This document shows positions 10,243 through 19,434 of a DNA stretch of 64,000 nt, piece after piece. How positions within the stretch are numbered: the first letter of the stretch is position 1; every line of letters begins with the position of its first letter. A program made the position numbers and the translations under genes. The stretch lies in assembly GCF_009931695.1 (NCBI RefSeq), contig NZ_CP048000.1, positions 3,861,501 through 3,925,500 on the forward strand, given 5' to 3'. Under the pieces are notes generated by a model, which saw nothing but the letters and a program-made list of their open reading frames with translations, ran no database searches and was not told where the DNA came from. This stretch comes from Anaerocolumna sedimenticola. GTDB taxonomy: Bacteria > Bacillota > Clostridia > Lachnospirales > Lachnospiraceae.

Positions 10243-11232
10243 TTAGATATCCGTTCTATTATCTGATGGAAATATAATACCTAACTGCTTACGAACTTGA
10301 TCCATAACCTTTATTGCATTTAAGGATACTTCGTTATAGTAATCCAATTTTTCATTTTTCTCTATTGCTTCCATAAAGGTATTAAGTTCATAAATCATAT
10401 TATTTTCACAGGCTTCTGCAACAATTTCTTCCTCGGAATTATCATTGTATTTAATCTTAAAGTTTCTTGGACTTGATATATGGGGAATAAGTATTACACC
10501 GTTTTCTCCTTGTATCTGGCTTGGAACTTGTGAATTCGTAATTTTTGAATAAATTAATTCAGAAATCATATCTTCGTATTTTGCTAGAATACTGCCTGCT
10601 CCGTCTATTCCATTACTTAATATAACAGAAGCTGAATTCACTGAATCGGGATGACCAAACAAATCAATTAAAGAATGCACACAATAAACACCGATATCCA
10701 TTAAAGCTCCGGCTGATAATTTGGGATCAAATATATTTGCAGTTTCACCTTTTTTAAAAGCATCATATCTTGAAGAGTACTGACAGAAATCCAAGGTTAC
10801 TCTTCTTACCGTTCCTATTTTAGATAAATTTTCTTTTATTAGTTTCTGGCCGGGATCAAAAATAGGTCTCATTGCTTCCAATAGTTTCACATTATTATCC
10901 TTCGCGACCTGTAACATACTTTTTACTTCTTTTACATTAGCTCCCATGGATTTTTCGCATAGAACATGTTTACCGGAACGTAACATTTTAACAGTCTGAT
11001 CATAATGCAAACTATTTGGACTGGCAATATATACTGCATCAATCATGGAACAATCGGCTAAGTCATCTAAATTATGAAAGAAAAGCTCAGCACCAAATTC
11101 CCGTCCAAAGCTTTCTGCTTTTTCTAGCTCTCTTGAATAAGCACCTAATAATTTAAAATTATCTAATTGTGCCGCAGCCCCCAATAATTGTCTTGTAATT
11201 TTACTTGTTCCGATGGTTGCAAATCTTATCAT
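10243..11232 (-). CDS. Gfo/Idh/MocA family NAD(P)-dependent oxidoreductase
   Basis: A 329-residue dehydrogenase. The N-terminal Rossmann fold starts at residue 2 (IRFATIGTSKITRQLL), and CEKSMGANVKE stands at the place of the family's EKP motif. The C-terminal half (DIGVYCVHSLIDLFGHP) is the substrate-binding alpha/beta domain. The family oxidises or reduces sugars, inositols or related hydroxyls; the substrate is not evident. ATG at 11232 is preceded by GGAGAGAA. The neighbours are two aldo/keto reductases, which may or may not be related in function. Confidence 0.85.
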   Translation of the reverse strand: MIRFATIGTSKITRQLLGAAAQLDNFKLLGAYSRELEKAESFGREFGAELFFHNLDDLADCSMIDAVYIASPNSLHYDQTVKMLRSGKHVLCEKSMGANVKEVKSMLQVAKDNNVKLLEAMRPIFDPGQKLIKENLSKIGTVRRVTLDFCQYSSRYDAFKKGETANIFDPKLSAGALMDIGVYCVHSLIDLFGHPDSVNSASVILSNGIDGAGSILAKYEDMISELIYSKITNSQVPSQIQGENGVILIPHISSPRNFKIKYNDNSEEEIVAEACENNMIYELNTFMEAIEKNEKLDYYNEVSLNAIKVMDQVRKQLGIIFPSDNRTDI

Positions 11233-11382
11233 TTTTTCTCTCCTGTTATTATTGTAATTTTTAAAATTGCGAAAACTGAACCGGTATCCCCTGATTTCTA
11301 AGGGCTTTTACATAAGTCCAATGAATCCTACAGAATCATTTTAATACAAAACATATGGATAGACAACAAAATGTGTGATATT

Positions 11383-11432
11383 GAAAAAAAGCCGGTAAGG
11401 GTAAGCTGCTTCCTATTATTATTAAGGCTTTT
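11383..11432 (-). terminator. weak terminator after the first aldo/keto reductase
   Basis: AAAAGCC and GGCTTTT (11386-11393 and 11426-11432) form a short stem. On the minus strand it ends in seven T. It is 55 bp after the stop at 11487. Confidence 0.5.
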
Positions 11433-11486
11433 ATCAATTTTTAATCCTCACTTTCCATCATAGATTTCTATTTCTATATTTACATT

Positions 11487-12668
11487 TTAATTTATATTTT
11501 TACAAAGTACCAGATCAAATTTTTTCAATATATCAGGTATATCAATATTCTGCGGGCAAAGTTTTTTACATGCGCCACAGTTTAAGCAGGCCCCGGGCAG
11601 TTCTGAATTTTTCATTGCATCTAATGTGAATTTTAGGATGGATGGATTATCAAAGGTACTCTCATTATACATAGATAAGAGCTTTGGGATATCTAATCCC
11701 TGAGGGCAACCCTCACAGCAATATCGACAGGCGGTACATGGTATAAGGTTTATCATAGTAGACACAACCTGATTAAGTAATTTGTTCTCATACGCAGTCG
11801 TTGGATTATTTTGAGAGAATATATCGATATTTTCTTTCAATTGTTCCATGGTAGTCATGCCACTTAGAACGGTTTGTATATTTGGTAAAGACTGCAGATA
11901 ACGAAAAGCCCAGGATGCAATGGAATCGTTAGGACGTTCTTTTTTTAACAGGTTATTGGCTTTCTCGTTAAGATTTGCCAGCTTGCCGCCTCTACATGGC
12001 TCCATTACGATTACTGGAATACCATGATTCGTTAATATTTCATATTTTCTTCCTGCATCCTGAAGAAACCAGTCCATATAATTTAATTGGATTTGTGCAA
12101 ATTCAAAACAATCTTTCCATTTCAGAAATTTTTCAATAGTTTCAGCTCTTCCATGGGCAGAGAAACCTAAATGCCGGATACGTCCCGCTTGTTTTTGTGC
12201 GAGAAGATATTCTACAATTCCTAAATCCTCATCGGTATAAAAGTCATATGAGGTTTCGCATAAGTTATGTAACAAGTAGAAATCGAAATATTCCACACCG
12301 CATTTTTCCAATTGTTCCTCAAAGATATCTGCAGTAGAACACTTCTTCATACCGGACAAATAACCGATAAACTCCAATTTACCATTTTTGTATTGCATCA
12401 TATGTCCTGGCATTTTTGATGCCAGATACCAGCTTTCACGAGGATATTGGTTTAGCACTTTCCCAACAAATTTTTCTGATTCCCCTTCATGATACCGATA
12501 GGCGGTATCAAAATAATTGACACCGTTTTCATAAGCATTTTCAATAATCGCTCTTGCTTTTAATTCGTCAATCGGACCATGTTTATCAATAGTAGGAAGG
12601 CGCATATTACCCATACCTAAAGTGGAGAGCTGCAGTTCCTGGAACGGTTTATATATCATAATATTCAT
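11487..12668 (-). CDS. aldo/keto reductase fused to a two-[4Fe-4S] ferredoxin tail
   Basis: The N-terminal three-quarters is an aldo/keto reductase barrel with the usual catalytic Asp and Tyr (YFDTAYRYHEGESE), Lys (LASKMPG) and His (FYLLHNL). The last 90 residues carry two ferredoxin motifs, CTACRYCCEGCP and CLNCGACKKLCP. At 393 residues it belongs to the large clostridial group of such fusions. The tail suggests electron exchange with an iron-sulfur carrier in place of, or besides, NADPH; that is an inference. A MITE-like repeat lies just upstream of the start. Confidence 0.85.
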   Translation of the reverse strand: MNIMIYKPFQELQLSTLGMGNMRLPTIDKHGPIDELKARAIIENAYENGVNYFDTAYRYHEGESEKFVGKVLNQYPRESWYLASKMPGHMMQYKNGKLEFIGYLSGMKKCSTADIFEEQLEKCGVEYFDFYLLHNLCETSYDFYTDEDLGIVEYLLAQKQAGRIRHLGFSAHGRAETIEKFLKWKDCFEFAQIQLNYMDWFLQDAGRKYEILTNHGIPVIVMEPCRGGKLANLNEKANNLLKKERPNDSIASWAFRYLQSLPNIQTVLSGMTTMEQLKENIDIFSQNNPTTAYENKLLNQVVSTMINLIPCTACRYCCEGCPQGLDIPKLLSMYNESTFDNPSILKFTLDAMKNSELPGACLNCGACKKLCPQNIDIPDILKKFDLVLCKNIN

Positions 12669-12691
12669 CCTTTCATATTTATGACATGCTT

Positions 12692-12850
12692 AAGTAATTA
12701 CGAAATCCCAATTACTCCAATATTGTATCTATATACCATGCAATTAATATAATTTCAGAGCCAAATCTGTCCCCAGAGGGAACTAAAGCTGGAAACAAGG
12801 GTCAATCGTATGGTATATTCAAAAAAACTATGTAGTTTCGCAATTATCTA
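12692..12850. repeat. MITE-like palindromic repeat, copy 1 (inverted orientation)
   Basis: The ends AAGTAATTACGAAAT and GTTTCGCAATTATCT are an imperfect terminal inverted repeat. Read on the minus strand, it matches the folT copy: GCGAAACTA, GAATATACCATA, GGCTCTGAAATT and GGTATATAGATACAAT occur in the same order. The centre differs from the other copies. Possible diverged flanking duplication: TTATGACATGCT and TTATAACATGAT. Confidence 0.8.
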
Positions 12851-12883
12851 TTATAACATGATATTAGTTAGGAATAAGTTTCC

Positions 12884-13912
12884 TTAATTTATTTTGACCT
12901 CACCGGTAAGTATCTTTTTATAATCTTCATAATTTTTCTTTAATAATCCCGGTGTATCCAGACTATACGGGCACCGCGTTTTACATTTTCCGCATTCAAG
13001 ACAATCTTCTACTTTCTTCATCAATTCCTGTGCTTTTGGTGTCAAATGATTTTTCGAGGGAGAACGCCTTATTAAAAGTGACATTCTTGCACAGGTATTG
13101 ATTTCAATCCCAACCGGACATGGCATACAATAACCGCAACCCCTGCAGAAATCTCCGGTAAGTTCCTTTCTCTCTTGTTCAATATAAGCTTTTCTTTCCT
13201 CAGTCATCAGCGGCGGGTTATCTATATAACTTAAAAATTCAACCAGTTCCGATTCTCGTTGGATTCCCCAGATTGGCAGTACATTATCATACTGTGACAT
13301 AAATGCATACGCAGCAGCAGAATCTGTAATCAGACCACCGGACAATGCTTTCATAGCAATGAAACCCATATTAGCCCTCTTACATTTTTCTACCAACGAG
13401 ATTTCCTTATCGGATGATAAATAACTAAATGGAAATTGAAGTGTTTCATATAATCCTGAGTCGATACACTCCTGTGCTATATCTAATTTGTGGTTTGTCA
13501 AACCAATGTGCCTTATTTTTCCAAGTTTTTTAGCCTCCAGCATACATTCATACATCCCTGTACCATCACCTGATTTATAACATACACCTGGCCAATGAAA
13601 CTGATAGATATCAATATAATCAGTCCTTAAGACGGTTAAGGAAGTCTCTAAATCTCTCCAGAACTTTTCCGGAGTATCAGCCCGCGTTTTTGTTGCAATG
13701 ATAATCTTTTCACGTATACCATGAAATGCACGTCCAATTTTTTCCTCACTATCTGAGTATACACGTGAAGTATCAAAGAATGTAATACCTCCATCAAATG
13801 CTTTTCGTAAAATACCGACCGCTGATTCCATATTCACTCTTTGAATGGGAAGTGCTCCAAATGCGTTACGGTCGGATACAATCCCGGTACTTCCTAATGT
13901 GATTTGTGTCAT
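12884..13912 (-). CDS. aldo/keto reductase fused to a ferredoxin-like tail (second paralogue)
   Basis: A 342-residue relative of the gene at 11487. The barrel part has FFDTSRVYSDSEEKIG (Asp, Tyr), IATKTRA (Lys) and YQFHWPG (His). The tail has two cysteine clusters, CRGCGYCMPCP and CLECGKCKTRCP. The sequence differs enough from the first gene that a recent duplication is unlikely. ATG at 13912 sits behind GAGGAGTT. The likely activity is reduction of small aldehydes or ketones using iron-sulfur-borne electrons; the substrate is unknown. Confidence 0.83.
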   Translation of the reverse strand: MTQITLGSTGIVSDRNAFGALPIQRVNMESAVGILRKAFDGGITFFDTSRVYSDSEEKIGRAFHGIREKIIIATKTRADTPEKFWRDLETSLTVLRTDYIDIYQFHWPGVCYKSGDGTGMYECMLEAKKLGKIRHIGLTNHKLDIAQECIDSGLYETLQFPFSYLSSDKEISLVEKCKRANMGFIAMKALSGGLITDSAAAYAFMSQYDNVLPIWGIQRESELVEFLSYIDNPPLMTEERKAYIEQERKELTGDFCRGCGYCMPCPVGIEINTCARMSLLIRRSPSKNHLTPKAQELMKKVEDCLECGKCKTRCPYSLDTPGLLKKNYEDYKKILTGEVKIN

Positions 13913-13955
13913 TATTAACTCCTCCTCATATAAATTACCAAATTGAATATTTTTA

Positions 13956-14141
13956 CTATATACAGAAAAAGCGACTCCCGTTTCTCTTCATGAAATGATA
14001 GATAATCCTAAGTATTCTTTCTTTGTAATGTCTTTTCTTTCGCAACCACCGTTTGTTCGTATCTGAATCTGCCACATTATTTAACAAATCGGTTTGATTT
14101 TCTATTAGATACTTCTTAGAATATTCAGTTATTTCCATCAT
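13956..14141 (-). CDS. hypothetical 61-residue basic protein
   Basis: A short frame, MMEITEYSKKYLIENQ..., rich in Lys/Arg with a C-terminal KRNGSRFFCI. It has a strong ribosome site (AAAGGAGT) 4-5 bases before ATG-ATG and lies 43 bp upstream of the second aldo/keto reductase. I recognise no family. It may be a real small gene in the same transcript. Confidence 0.4.
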   Translation of the reverse strand: MMEITEYSKKYLIENQTDLLNNVADSDTNKRWLRKKRHYKERILRIIYHFMKRNGSRFFCI

Positions 14142-14583
14142 TAGACTCCTTTCGATAGTTATATTTTTATCTTCTTATAGCTTAACACTTGAAGTTAACT
14201 CCAAGTCAAGTAAAATATTAAAGATATTTTGAAAAATGTAAAGGTAAATTCTTATTTGCAAGGGTAAATTCTTGTTTGATGATTTTAGTCTTGCATTACT
14301 TTTAGGAATTTCCCTAGACTACATCGAGTTTTTATTCATAACCTCTGCTTTTATTAATACAACCGGATTATTATAATTTTACTTCATGATATTTGTATGC
14401 AGAAAGAGGTATCTTCATGGAGTGTTCATATATGTAAAAAGCCGGATGAAACAATAATTATATGTTTCTCCGACTTTAAGACGATATAAATTAATGATTT
14501 AAAAATTATCAAACTTTCCTGTAAAAATTGAATGACTTCTCCGTTTATAAAACAATACCGTAGGATTATTCTATTACTTTTTA
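14142..14583. other. intergenic with thiC terminator and a short direct repeat
   Basis: No gene is seen. At about 14239-14280 a motif of about 18 bp, GGTAAATTCTTATTTG / GGTAAATTCTTGTTTG, occurs twice in tandem. The thiC terminator lies at 14436-14478. Confidence 0.6.
14436..14478 (-). terminator. terminator of the thiamine operon
   Basis: AAAGCCGGATGAAAC (14438-14452) pairs, with two mismatches, with GTTTCTCCGACTTT (14464-14477). On the minus strand it is followed by TTTTT. Confidence 0.7.
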
Positions 14584-15888
14584 TTATAAAATATCAATAT
14601 GTTCTCCCGCAAGTGCTTTGTTCATACTTCTAACGGCACAGAATTTTCCGCACATGGAACAGGTATCTTCATGTTCCGGTTTCCTGTCCGCGCGGATTGC
14701 TTTGGCTGTTTCCGGATCGATTGCACACTCCCATTGTGCTTCCCAGTCAAGTACTCTTCTTGCATCTGCCATCTTATCATCAATTTTCCTGGCGTCCCTT
14801 ACACCTTTGGCTATGTCGGCGGCATGGGCTGCAATTTTGGAGGCAATGATACCTTGTTTTACATCATCTAAATTTGGCAGCGCCAGGTGTTCAGCCGGAG
14901 TGACATAACACAAGAAAGCTGCACCTGCTGAAGCTGCAATAGCTCCACCGATTGCCGAAGTTATATGATCATATCCAGGTGCTATATCTGTTACTAAAGG
15001 CCCCAATACATAAAACGGTGCTCCGTTACAGATGGTCTGCTGAAGTTTCATATTGGCAGCGATTTGATCCATAGGCATATGACCGGGACCCTCTACCATT
15101 ACCTGTACATCCTTTTCCCATGCTCTTTTAGTTAGTTCACCAAGGCGGACCAGTTCTTCAATCTGGCATACATCCGAAGCATCTGCAAGACATCCCGGCC
15201 TGCAGGCATCTCCCAAAGATATGGTCACATCATATTCACGGCAGATATCGAGAATTTCATCATAGTACTCATAAAATGGATTCTCTTCTCCGGTCATACA
15301 CATCCATGCGAAAACGAGTGAGCCTCCTCTGGATACAATATTCATTTTTCTTTTATGCAATTTTATCTGTTCAATTGTTTTTCGCGTGATTCCGCAGTGC
15401 AGAGTTACAAAATCAACACCATTTTCAGCATGAAGCCTCACTACATCAATAAAATCCCTTGCGGAAAGATCCGACAAATCTCTTTGGTAGTGAATAATCG
15501 AGTCATATACCGGTACAGTACCAATCATAGCAGGACATTCGGCTATTAGTTTACAACGGAACGGAATGGTATCGCCATGAGAGGATAAGTCCATGATTGC
15601 ATGTGCTCCCATATGAACGGCTTCCATTACCTTTTTCATTTCTGTATCATAATCCTTACAGTCTCTTGAGACACCAAGATTAACGTTTATTTTTGTTTTC
15701 AGCATAGATCCCACGCCCTGGGGATCTAAACATTTATGGTTTTTGTTCGCACATATTACTACTTTTCCGGATGCTACGAAAGGTAATAATTCCTGGGGTG
15801 TCATAAGCTCTTTCTTTGCCACATTTCTTAATTCTTCAGTGATAATCCCTTTTCTTGCAGCTTCCATCTGTGTTGCATATTCTCTCAT
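14584..15888 (-). CDS. thiC: phosphomethylpyrimidine synthase
   Basis: Converts aminoimidazole ribotide to HMP-phosphate in a radical-SAM reaction. The 434-residue protein shows the family pattern throughout ([36 protein letters not shown]) and the C-terminal cluster-binding [11 protein letters not shown] (Cys-x2-Cys-x4-Cys). It lacks the long N-terminal extension of plant and proteobacterial forms. Its ATG overlaps the thiD stop (ATGA), so translation is probably coupled. It is the last gene of the TPP-controlled operon. Confidence 0.96.
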   Translation of the reverse strand: MREYATQMEAARKGIITEELRNVAKKELMTPQELLPFVASGKVVICANKNHKCLDPQGVGSMLKTKINVNLGVSRDCKDYDTEMKKVMEAVHMGAHAIMDLSSHGDTIPFRCKLIAECPAMIGTVPVYDSIIHYQRDLSDLSARDFIDVVRLHAENGVDFVTLHCGITRKTIEQIKLHKRKMNIVSRGGSLVFAWMCMTGEENPFYEYYDEILDICREYDVTISLGDACRPGCLADASDVCQIEELVRLGELTKRAWEKDVQVMVEGPGHMPMDQIAANMKLQQTICNGAPFYVLGPLVTDIAPGYDHITSAIGGAIAASAGAAFLCYVTPAEHLALPNLDDVKQGIIASKIAAHAADIAKGVRDARKIDDKMADARRVLDWEAQWECAIDPETAKAIRADRKPEHEDTCSMCGKFCAVRSMNKALAGEHIDIL

Positions 15889-16682
15889 TGTTTATCTCCT
15901 TTAAATATATTCCATACGTGATTAAGCGGTCCGCTTCCTTTACCCAGATTAAGGTTGGCCTTCAAAGCTCCGGATATATATTCTTTTGCTAATCGTATTG
16001 ATGTCTCCAGATTAAGACCCTTAGCAAGACCGGAAGCGATGGCACTGGACAAAGTGCATCCAGTTCCATGTGTATCGTTATTATTAATTCTCTCTCCGTT
16101 AAACCAGGTATACGAATGATTTAGATATAATAAATCATTGGCATCATTAAAACTGTGTCCGCCTTTGCATAAAACAGCACATCCGTATTCACTGCTTATG
16201 ATTTTTGCTGCTTTAATCATATCTACTTCATCATTAATGGCTATACCTGATAACACGGAAGCTTCCGGAATATTAGGCGTCAATAAAACTGCTTGCCTGA
16301 ACAAACAATTCTTTAAGGTTTCTACTGCATCATCTCTAAGCAGCGTCGAACCACTGGTAGAAATCATTACCGGATCCACAACAATGTTTTTTGCATTATA
16401 ATATTTTAACTTTTCCGATATTATTTCAATCAGACTGTTGGATGAAACCATACCGATTTTAACTGCATCCGGGTAGATATCCGTAAAAATACTATCCAAT
16501 TGTTTCCCTAAAAATTCTTCCGTAACTTCCATAATTCCAGTGACACCGGTTGTATTCTGAGCAGTAAGCGCAGTAATCGCACTCATGGCATATACGCCAT
16601 AGGCGGTCATTGTCTTAATATCTGCCTGGATGCCGGCGCCTCCGCAGGAATCACTGCCTGCAATTGTTAATGCTGTTCTCAT
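15885..16682 (-). CDS. thiD: hydroxymethylpyrimidine (phosphate) kinase
   Basis: Phosphorylates HMP and HMP-P to HMP-PP, the pyrimidine donor for ThiE. The 265-residue ribokinase-fold protein starts with [19 protein letters not shown] and has the C-terminal anion-hole/catalytic motif [18 protein letters not shown]. The length is normal. It follows the HAD gene after 146 bp, the only wide gap in the operon, which holds a hairpin. It overlaps thiC by 4 bp. Confidence 0.95.
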   Translation of the reverse strand: MRTALTIAGSDSCGGAGIQADIKTMTAYGVYAMSAITALTAQNTTGVTGIMEVTEEFLGKQLDSIFTDIYPDAVKIGMVSSNSLIEIISEKLKYYNAKNIVVDPVMISTSGSTLLRDDAVETLKNCLFRQAVLLTPNIPEASVLSGIAINDEVDMIKAAKIISSEYGCAVLCKGGHSFNDANDLLYLNHSYTWFNGERINNNDTHGTGCTLSSAIASGLAKGLNLETSIRLAKEYISGALKANLNLGKGSGPLNHVWNIFKGDKQ

Positions 16683-16787
16683 CTTTTCACCATAACAAGG
16701 GATGTTGGAAATAATTTATTATACTTTAGATATTGCGAAATCCCTTATCCAATCCTTACTTATTTTTTGTTCAAGCATTAATTTTAT

Positions 16788-16823
16788 AAAGCGGCAAAAG
16801 GTGGTGCCCCCGGTTTACCGCTT
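16788..16823 (-). terminator. intra-operon hairpin between the HAD gene and thiD
   Basis: AAGCGG and CCGCTT close a GC-rich hairpin directly after the HAD stop at 16829; only a short T stretch (TTTATAAAATT) follows. It could be a partial terminator or an mRNA stabiliser that lowers thiD-thiC expression. Confidence 0.4.
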
Positions 16824-16828
16824 GGGTA

Positions 16829-17494
16829 TCAAACAGTTTTATCTGCTCTTTCTAAAAAAAGAGCTATATTATCTAAGTTTTCTAAGTAGATATCACTAAG
16901 ACTTTTTATCTCATTTTGATCTGCTATACTGGAATCATCAAATACACCTGCCGTTTTAAATCCTGCATTTTTGGCTGTTTTTATTGCATATAATGCATCT
17001 TCAAAGACCCAGGTTGACTTAATATCCGTTTTCATATATTCCGCTGCCTTAAGATAAATATCAGGTTTTTCTTTACTTACGCCTACCTCCGTACAGGTAA
17101 AAATCCTGTCAAAGTAATAAATAACTTCTAACCTTATCAGCGCTTTTTCAATTATCTTACGGTCACTGGAGGTTGCCAGGGTTATTTTAATACCTGTTTT
17201 TTTTAATACATCTAAGAACTGCGTCACACCATCTTTTAACAAAACTTGGAAATAGTAAAAATGTTCGATGGTACGGTTAATCCCATCTAAAATGGCATCG
17301 TAAGTCAAATCCAATTTATATCTGTTTTTTAAGTATTCGGACCCTTCTTTCATACTCATAGAGTACATAACTTTACTTAGGTTAGGTTCTGCTGTTATTC
17401 CTAAACTGTTTAAGTACATTTCACCGGCCTTATCCCATATTGACATGGAATCCAGTATCGTCCCATCTAAATCAAAGATTGCCCCTGTTATCAC
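16829..17494 (-). CDS. HAD-superfamily phosphatase inside the thiamine operon
   Basis: A 221-residue HAD phosphatase of the beta-phosphoglucomutase-like group. Motif I is FDLDGTILDS (Asp8, Asp10), motif II is ATSSD, the motif III lysine lies in SKEKPDIYLKAA, and motif IV is in FEDALYAI; a helical cap lies between I and II. It starts with GTG overlapping the thiE stop (GTGA), so it is translated with thiE. I infer, but cannot show, that it acts on a thiamine intermediate, for example thiamine phosphate or HMP phosphate. Confidence 0.8.
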   Translation of the reverse strand: MITGAIFDLDGTILDSMSIWDKAGEMYLNSLGITAEPNLSKVMYSMSMKEGSEYLKNRYKLDLTYDAILDGINRTIEHFYYFQVLLKDGVTQFLDVLKKTGIKITLATSSDRKIIEKALIRLEVIYYFDRIFTCTEVGVSKEKPDIYLKAAEYMKTDIKSTWVFEDALYAIKTAKNAGFKTAGVFDDSSIADQNEIKSLSDIYLENLDNIALFLERADKTV

Positions 17495-18132
17495 TTTATC
17501 ACCATCTTTTTCGTTAATTCTTTTAATTCTGCTGTGGCGTTAACAATATCCGGCTGTGCAAAAATTGCGCTGATAACTGCTATTCCACATATTCCTGAAC
17601 CTGCCAGTTCCATTATATTATCTTTACTGATACCTCCAATTGCTATAACAGGAATGGTTACGGCTTTACAAATTGCTTTCAAAGTTTCATAACTGACATC
17701 TTCTGCATCTGCTTTAGAACCGGTAGGAAACACTGCTCCTACTCCTAAATAATCTGCACCTTGTTTTTCTGCCAATACTGCCTGTTCTACTGTTTGGGCC
17801 GATACTCCAAGAATTTTATCAGGTCCGATCAATTGACGTACATTCACAGCCTCCATATCATTTTGGCCTACATGAACTCCGTCGGCATCCATTGCCATAG
17901 CTATATTTACATTATCATTGATGACAAAGGGAACATGGTATCTTTTACATAATTCCTTTATTACAATGGCTTCCTGTAGGAATCTGTTTTCCTCCAATTC
18001 TTTCTCGCGAAGCTGTAAAAAGGTAATTCCGCCTTCTAAAGCTTTCTCGACCTGGCTTCGGAGGGATTCACTTCCAAGCCAAAACCTGTCGGTGACAGCA
18101 TATAAAAGCAGCTTTTTGTTATCGCAATTCAT
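17491..18132 (-). CDS. thiE: thiamine-phosphate synthase
   Basis: Joins HMP-PP with hydroxyethylthiazole phosphate to give thiamine phosphate. This 213-residue TIM barrel shows LYAVTDRFWLG, the Mg/PP-binding FVINDNVNIAMAMDADGVHV (the usual NDxxxxA...DGvHvG pattern), YLGVGAVFPTGSK and PVIAIGGI. The length is normal. Its ATG lies inside the last codons of thiM (14-bp overlap) behind AAAAAGGAG, and its stop overlaps the HAD start. Confidence 0.96.
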   Translation of the reverse strand: MNCDNKKLLLYAVTDRFWLGSESLRSQVEKALEGGITFLQLREKELEENRFLQEAIVIKELCKRYHVPFVINDNVNIAMAMDADGVHVGQNDMEAVNVRQLIGPDKILGVSAQTVEQAVLAEKQGADYLGVGAVFPTGSKADAEDVSYETLKAICKAVTIPVIAIGGISKDNIMELAGSGICGIAVISAIFAQPDIVNATAELKELTKKMVIK

Positions 18133-18939
18133 AATTTACTCCTTTTTCCAGGGTTTCACCATCCATATTATAAATAGCATCAATAATTCTGTTTCGATAT
18201 GTAGAATTTCCGTCGGAAGGCAGCATATTGTTCCACCCGATTTCCCCCGCAAGTCCCATGGTGCATACGGCTGCTGCAGCAGCTTTTAATTCGTTATTCG
18301 GATTTGCAATTAAAAAAGCGGTTACCAATGCGGAAAGCTGACAGCCTGTACCAGTAATTTTACTCATTTCCGCCCTTCCGTTTCGAATAACAAAACATTG
18401 GTTACCATCGGTAACCAGGTCAATTGCTCCCGTTACTGCTATAATACATTTTGCTTTTAATGCAAATTTTTTCACAAATGTTACCGCATTATCAAGGGAG
18501 GTTTCAGTTACAGCATCCGTAACATCTGCATCAACTCCTTTGGTACTGCCGTTTCCAAGTGCTAAAGTTTTAATTTCAGAAATATTTCCTCTTATTACAC
18601 AAAATTGAATCTCTTTCATCAGATTAATTGCCGTGTCGGTGCGAAGTTTACTTGCGCCTGCACCAACGGGATCCAGTAAAACCTTATGACCTAGTTCATT
18701 AGCTTTTTTCCGGCAAGTAACATGGCCGGTATTGTAATTTTATTCAGTGTTCCAATGTTAATGTTAAGACCTCCGCAGATGGATGTGATATCCTCCACAT
18801 CCTCCGGACCATCTGCCATGATAGGGCTTCCTCCGCAAGCAAGCACAACGTTTGCTACATCATTTACAGTTACATAGTTGGTAATGCAATGAACAAGTGG
18901 CCCATTCTTACGTACATTATCAAGAAATTCTTTAAACAT
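18119..18939 (-). CDS. thiM: hydroxyethylthiazole kinase, frameshifted
   Basis: Salvages thiazole by phosphorylating hydroxyethylthiazole. The first part (VHCITNYVTVNDVANVVLA) and second part (LDPVGAGASKLRTDTA; SKITGTGCQLSALV) are both typical ThiM, but the frame breaks at the T6 run 18704-18709: read directly it gives AGKKLMN-stop, while one more base gives the family sequence AGKKANELGHKVLLDPVG. The restored length is about 273 residues, which is normal. I start at ATG 18939, 5 bases after AAAGGAG; the frame also opens at an earlier GTG (18954). First gene after the TPP riboswitch. Confidence 0.9.
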
Positions 18940-19044
18940 GATATCTCCTTTCACAAATACAAACTGAAAGGTCTGTCAACAATACTTTCGCAAAAAAATG
19001 CACATATACCAATAAAGTATATATGCAGAAAATTCCACAAAATA

Positions 19045-19130
19045 TATCCCTACGTTGGCATTATCCAAATCAGGTTATGGGTCTAAGCAAAACAGCTTAC
19101 TCTCAGCCTGCTTTTCGCAAGCTCCCCTTT
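19045..19130 (-). promoter_or_regulatory. TPP riboswitch (THI element)
   Basis: On the minus strand all conserved parts appear in order: GGGGAGC, GCAGGCTGAGAGT, GACCC, ATAACCTGATTTGG, ATAATGCC and AACGTAGGGA. It lies about 105 bp before thiM and should shut the operon down when thiamine pyrophosphate is plentiful. Confidence 0.97.
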
Positions 19131-19143
19131 GTATTTATTTTAA

Positions 19144-19171
19144 ATTATACTACAGTATAATGAAAAATCAA
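19144..19171 (-). promoter_or_regulatory. thiamine operon promoter
   Basis: TTGATT (19171-19166) and TATAAT (19149-19144), 16 bases apart, lie directly upstream of the riboswitch. Confidence 0.6.
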
Positions 19172-19273
19172 CCATATTTTTAGTTTTAGATTTTATTTAC
19201 CATTTATCAGTCACTTCATAATAATTGTACATATTTCTGTAAAGGTAAGTAAATAGGCTTTTTGAGAAAGTAT

Positions 19274-19355
19274 AAAGGGTGTTGTAAAATAATATATTTA
19301 CCGAGCTATATATTTTCCCAAGTAAGATAAGTTTTGAATTTTACAACAGCCCTTT
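19274..19355. repeat. 82-bp inverted repeat, terminator or small palindromic element
   Basis: AAAGGGTGTTGTAAAAT (19274-19290) pairs with ATTTTACAACAGCCCTTT (19338-19355) with a single bulge; the 47 bases between are AT-rich. It lies 80 bp after the AraC gene. It has no classic T-run, so it may be an element rather than a simple terminator. Confidence 0.6.
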
Positions 19356-19434
19356 GTATTAATTGATATTTATTATAGGTTCTTAATTACACTATGATTT
19401 TTAATATATTTATTATAGTTGAATGTTACAAATG

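Noticed and set aside
14599-14908. Plus-strand open frames inside thiC
   Set aside because: They lie opposite a clear thiC coding frame, have no ribosome site and no recognisable protein sequence.
18119-18939. Two separate small genes in place of thiM
   Set aside because: The two parts are the N- and C-terminal portions of one ThiM and join perfectly with one added base.
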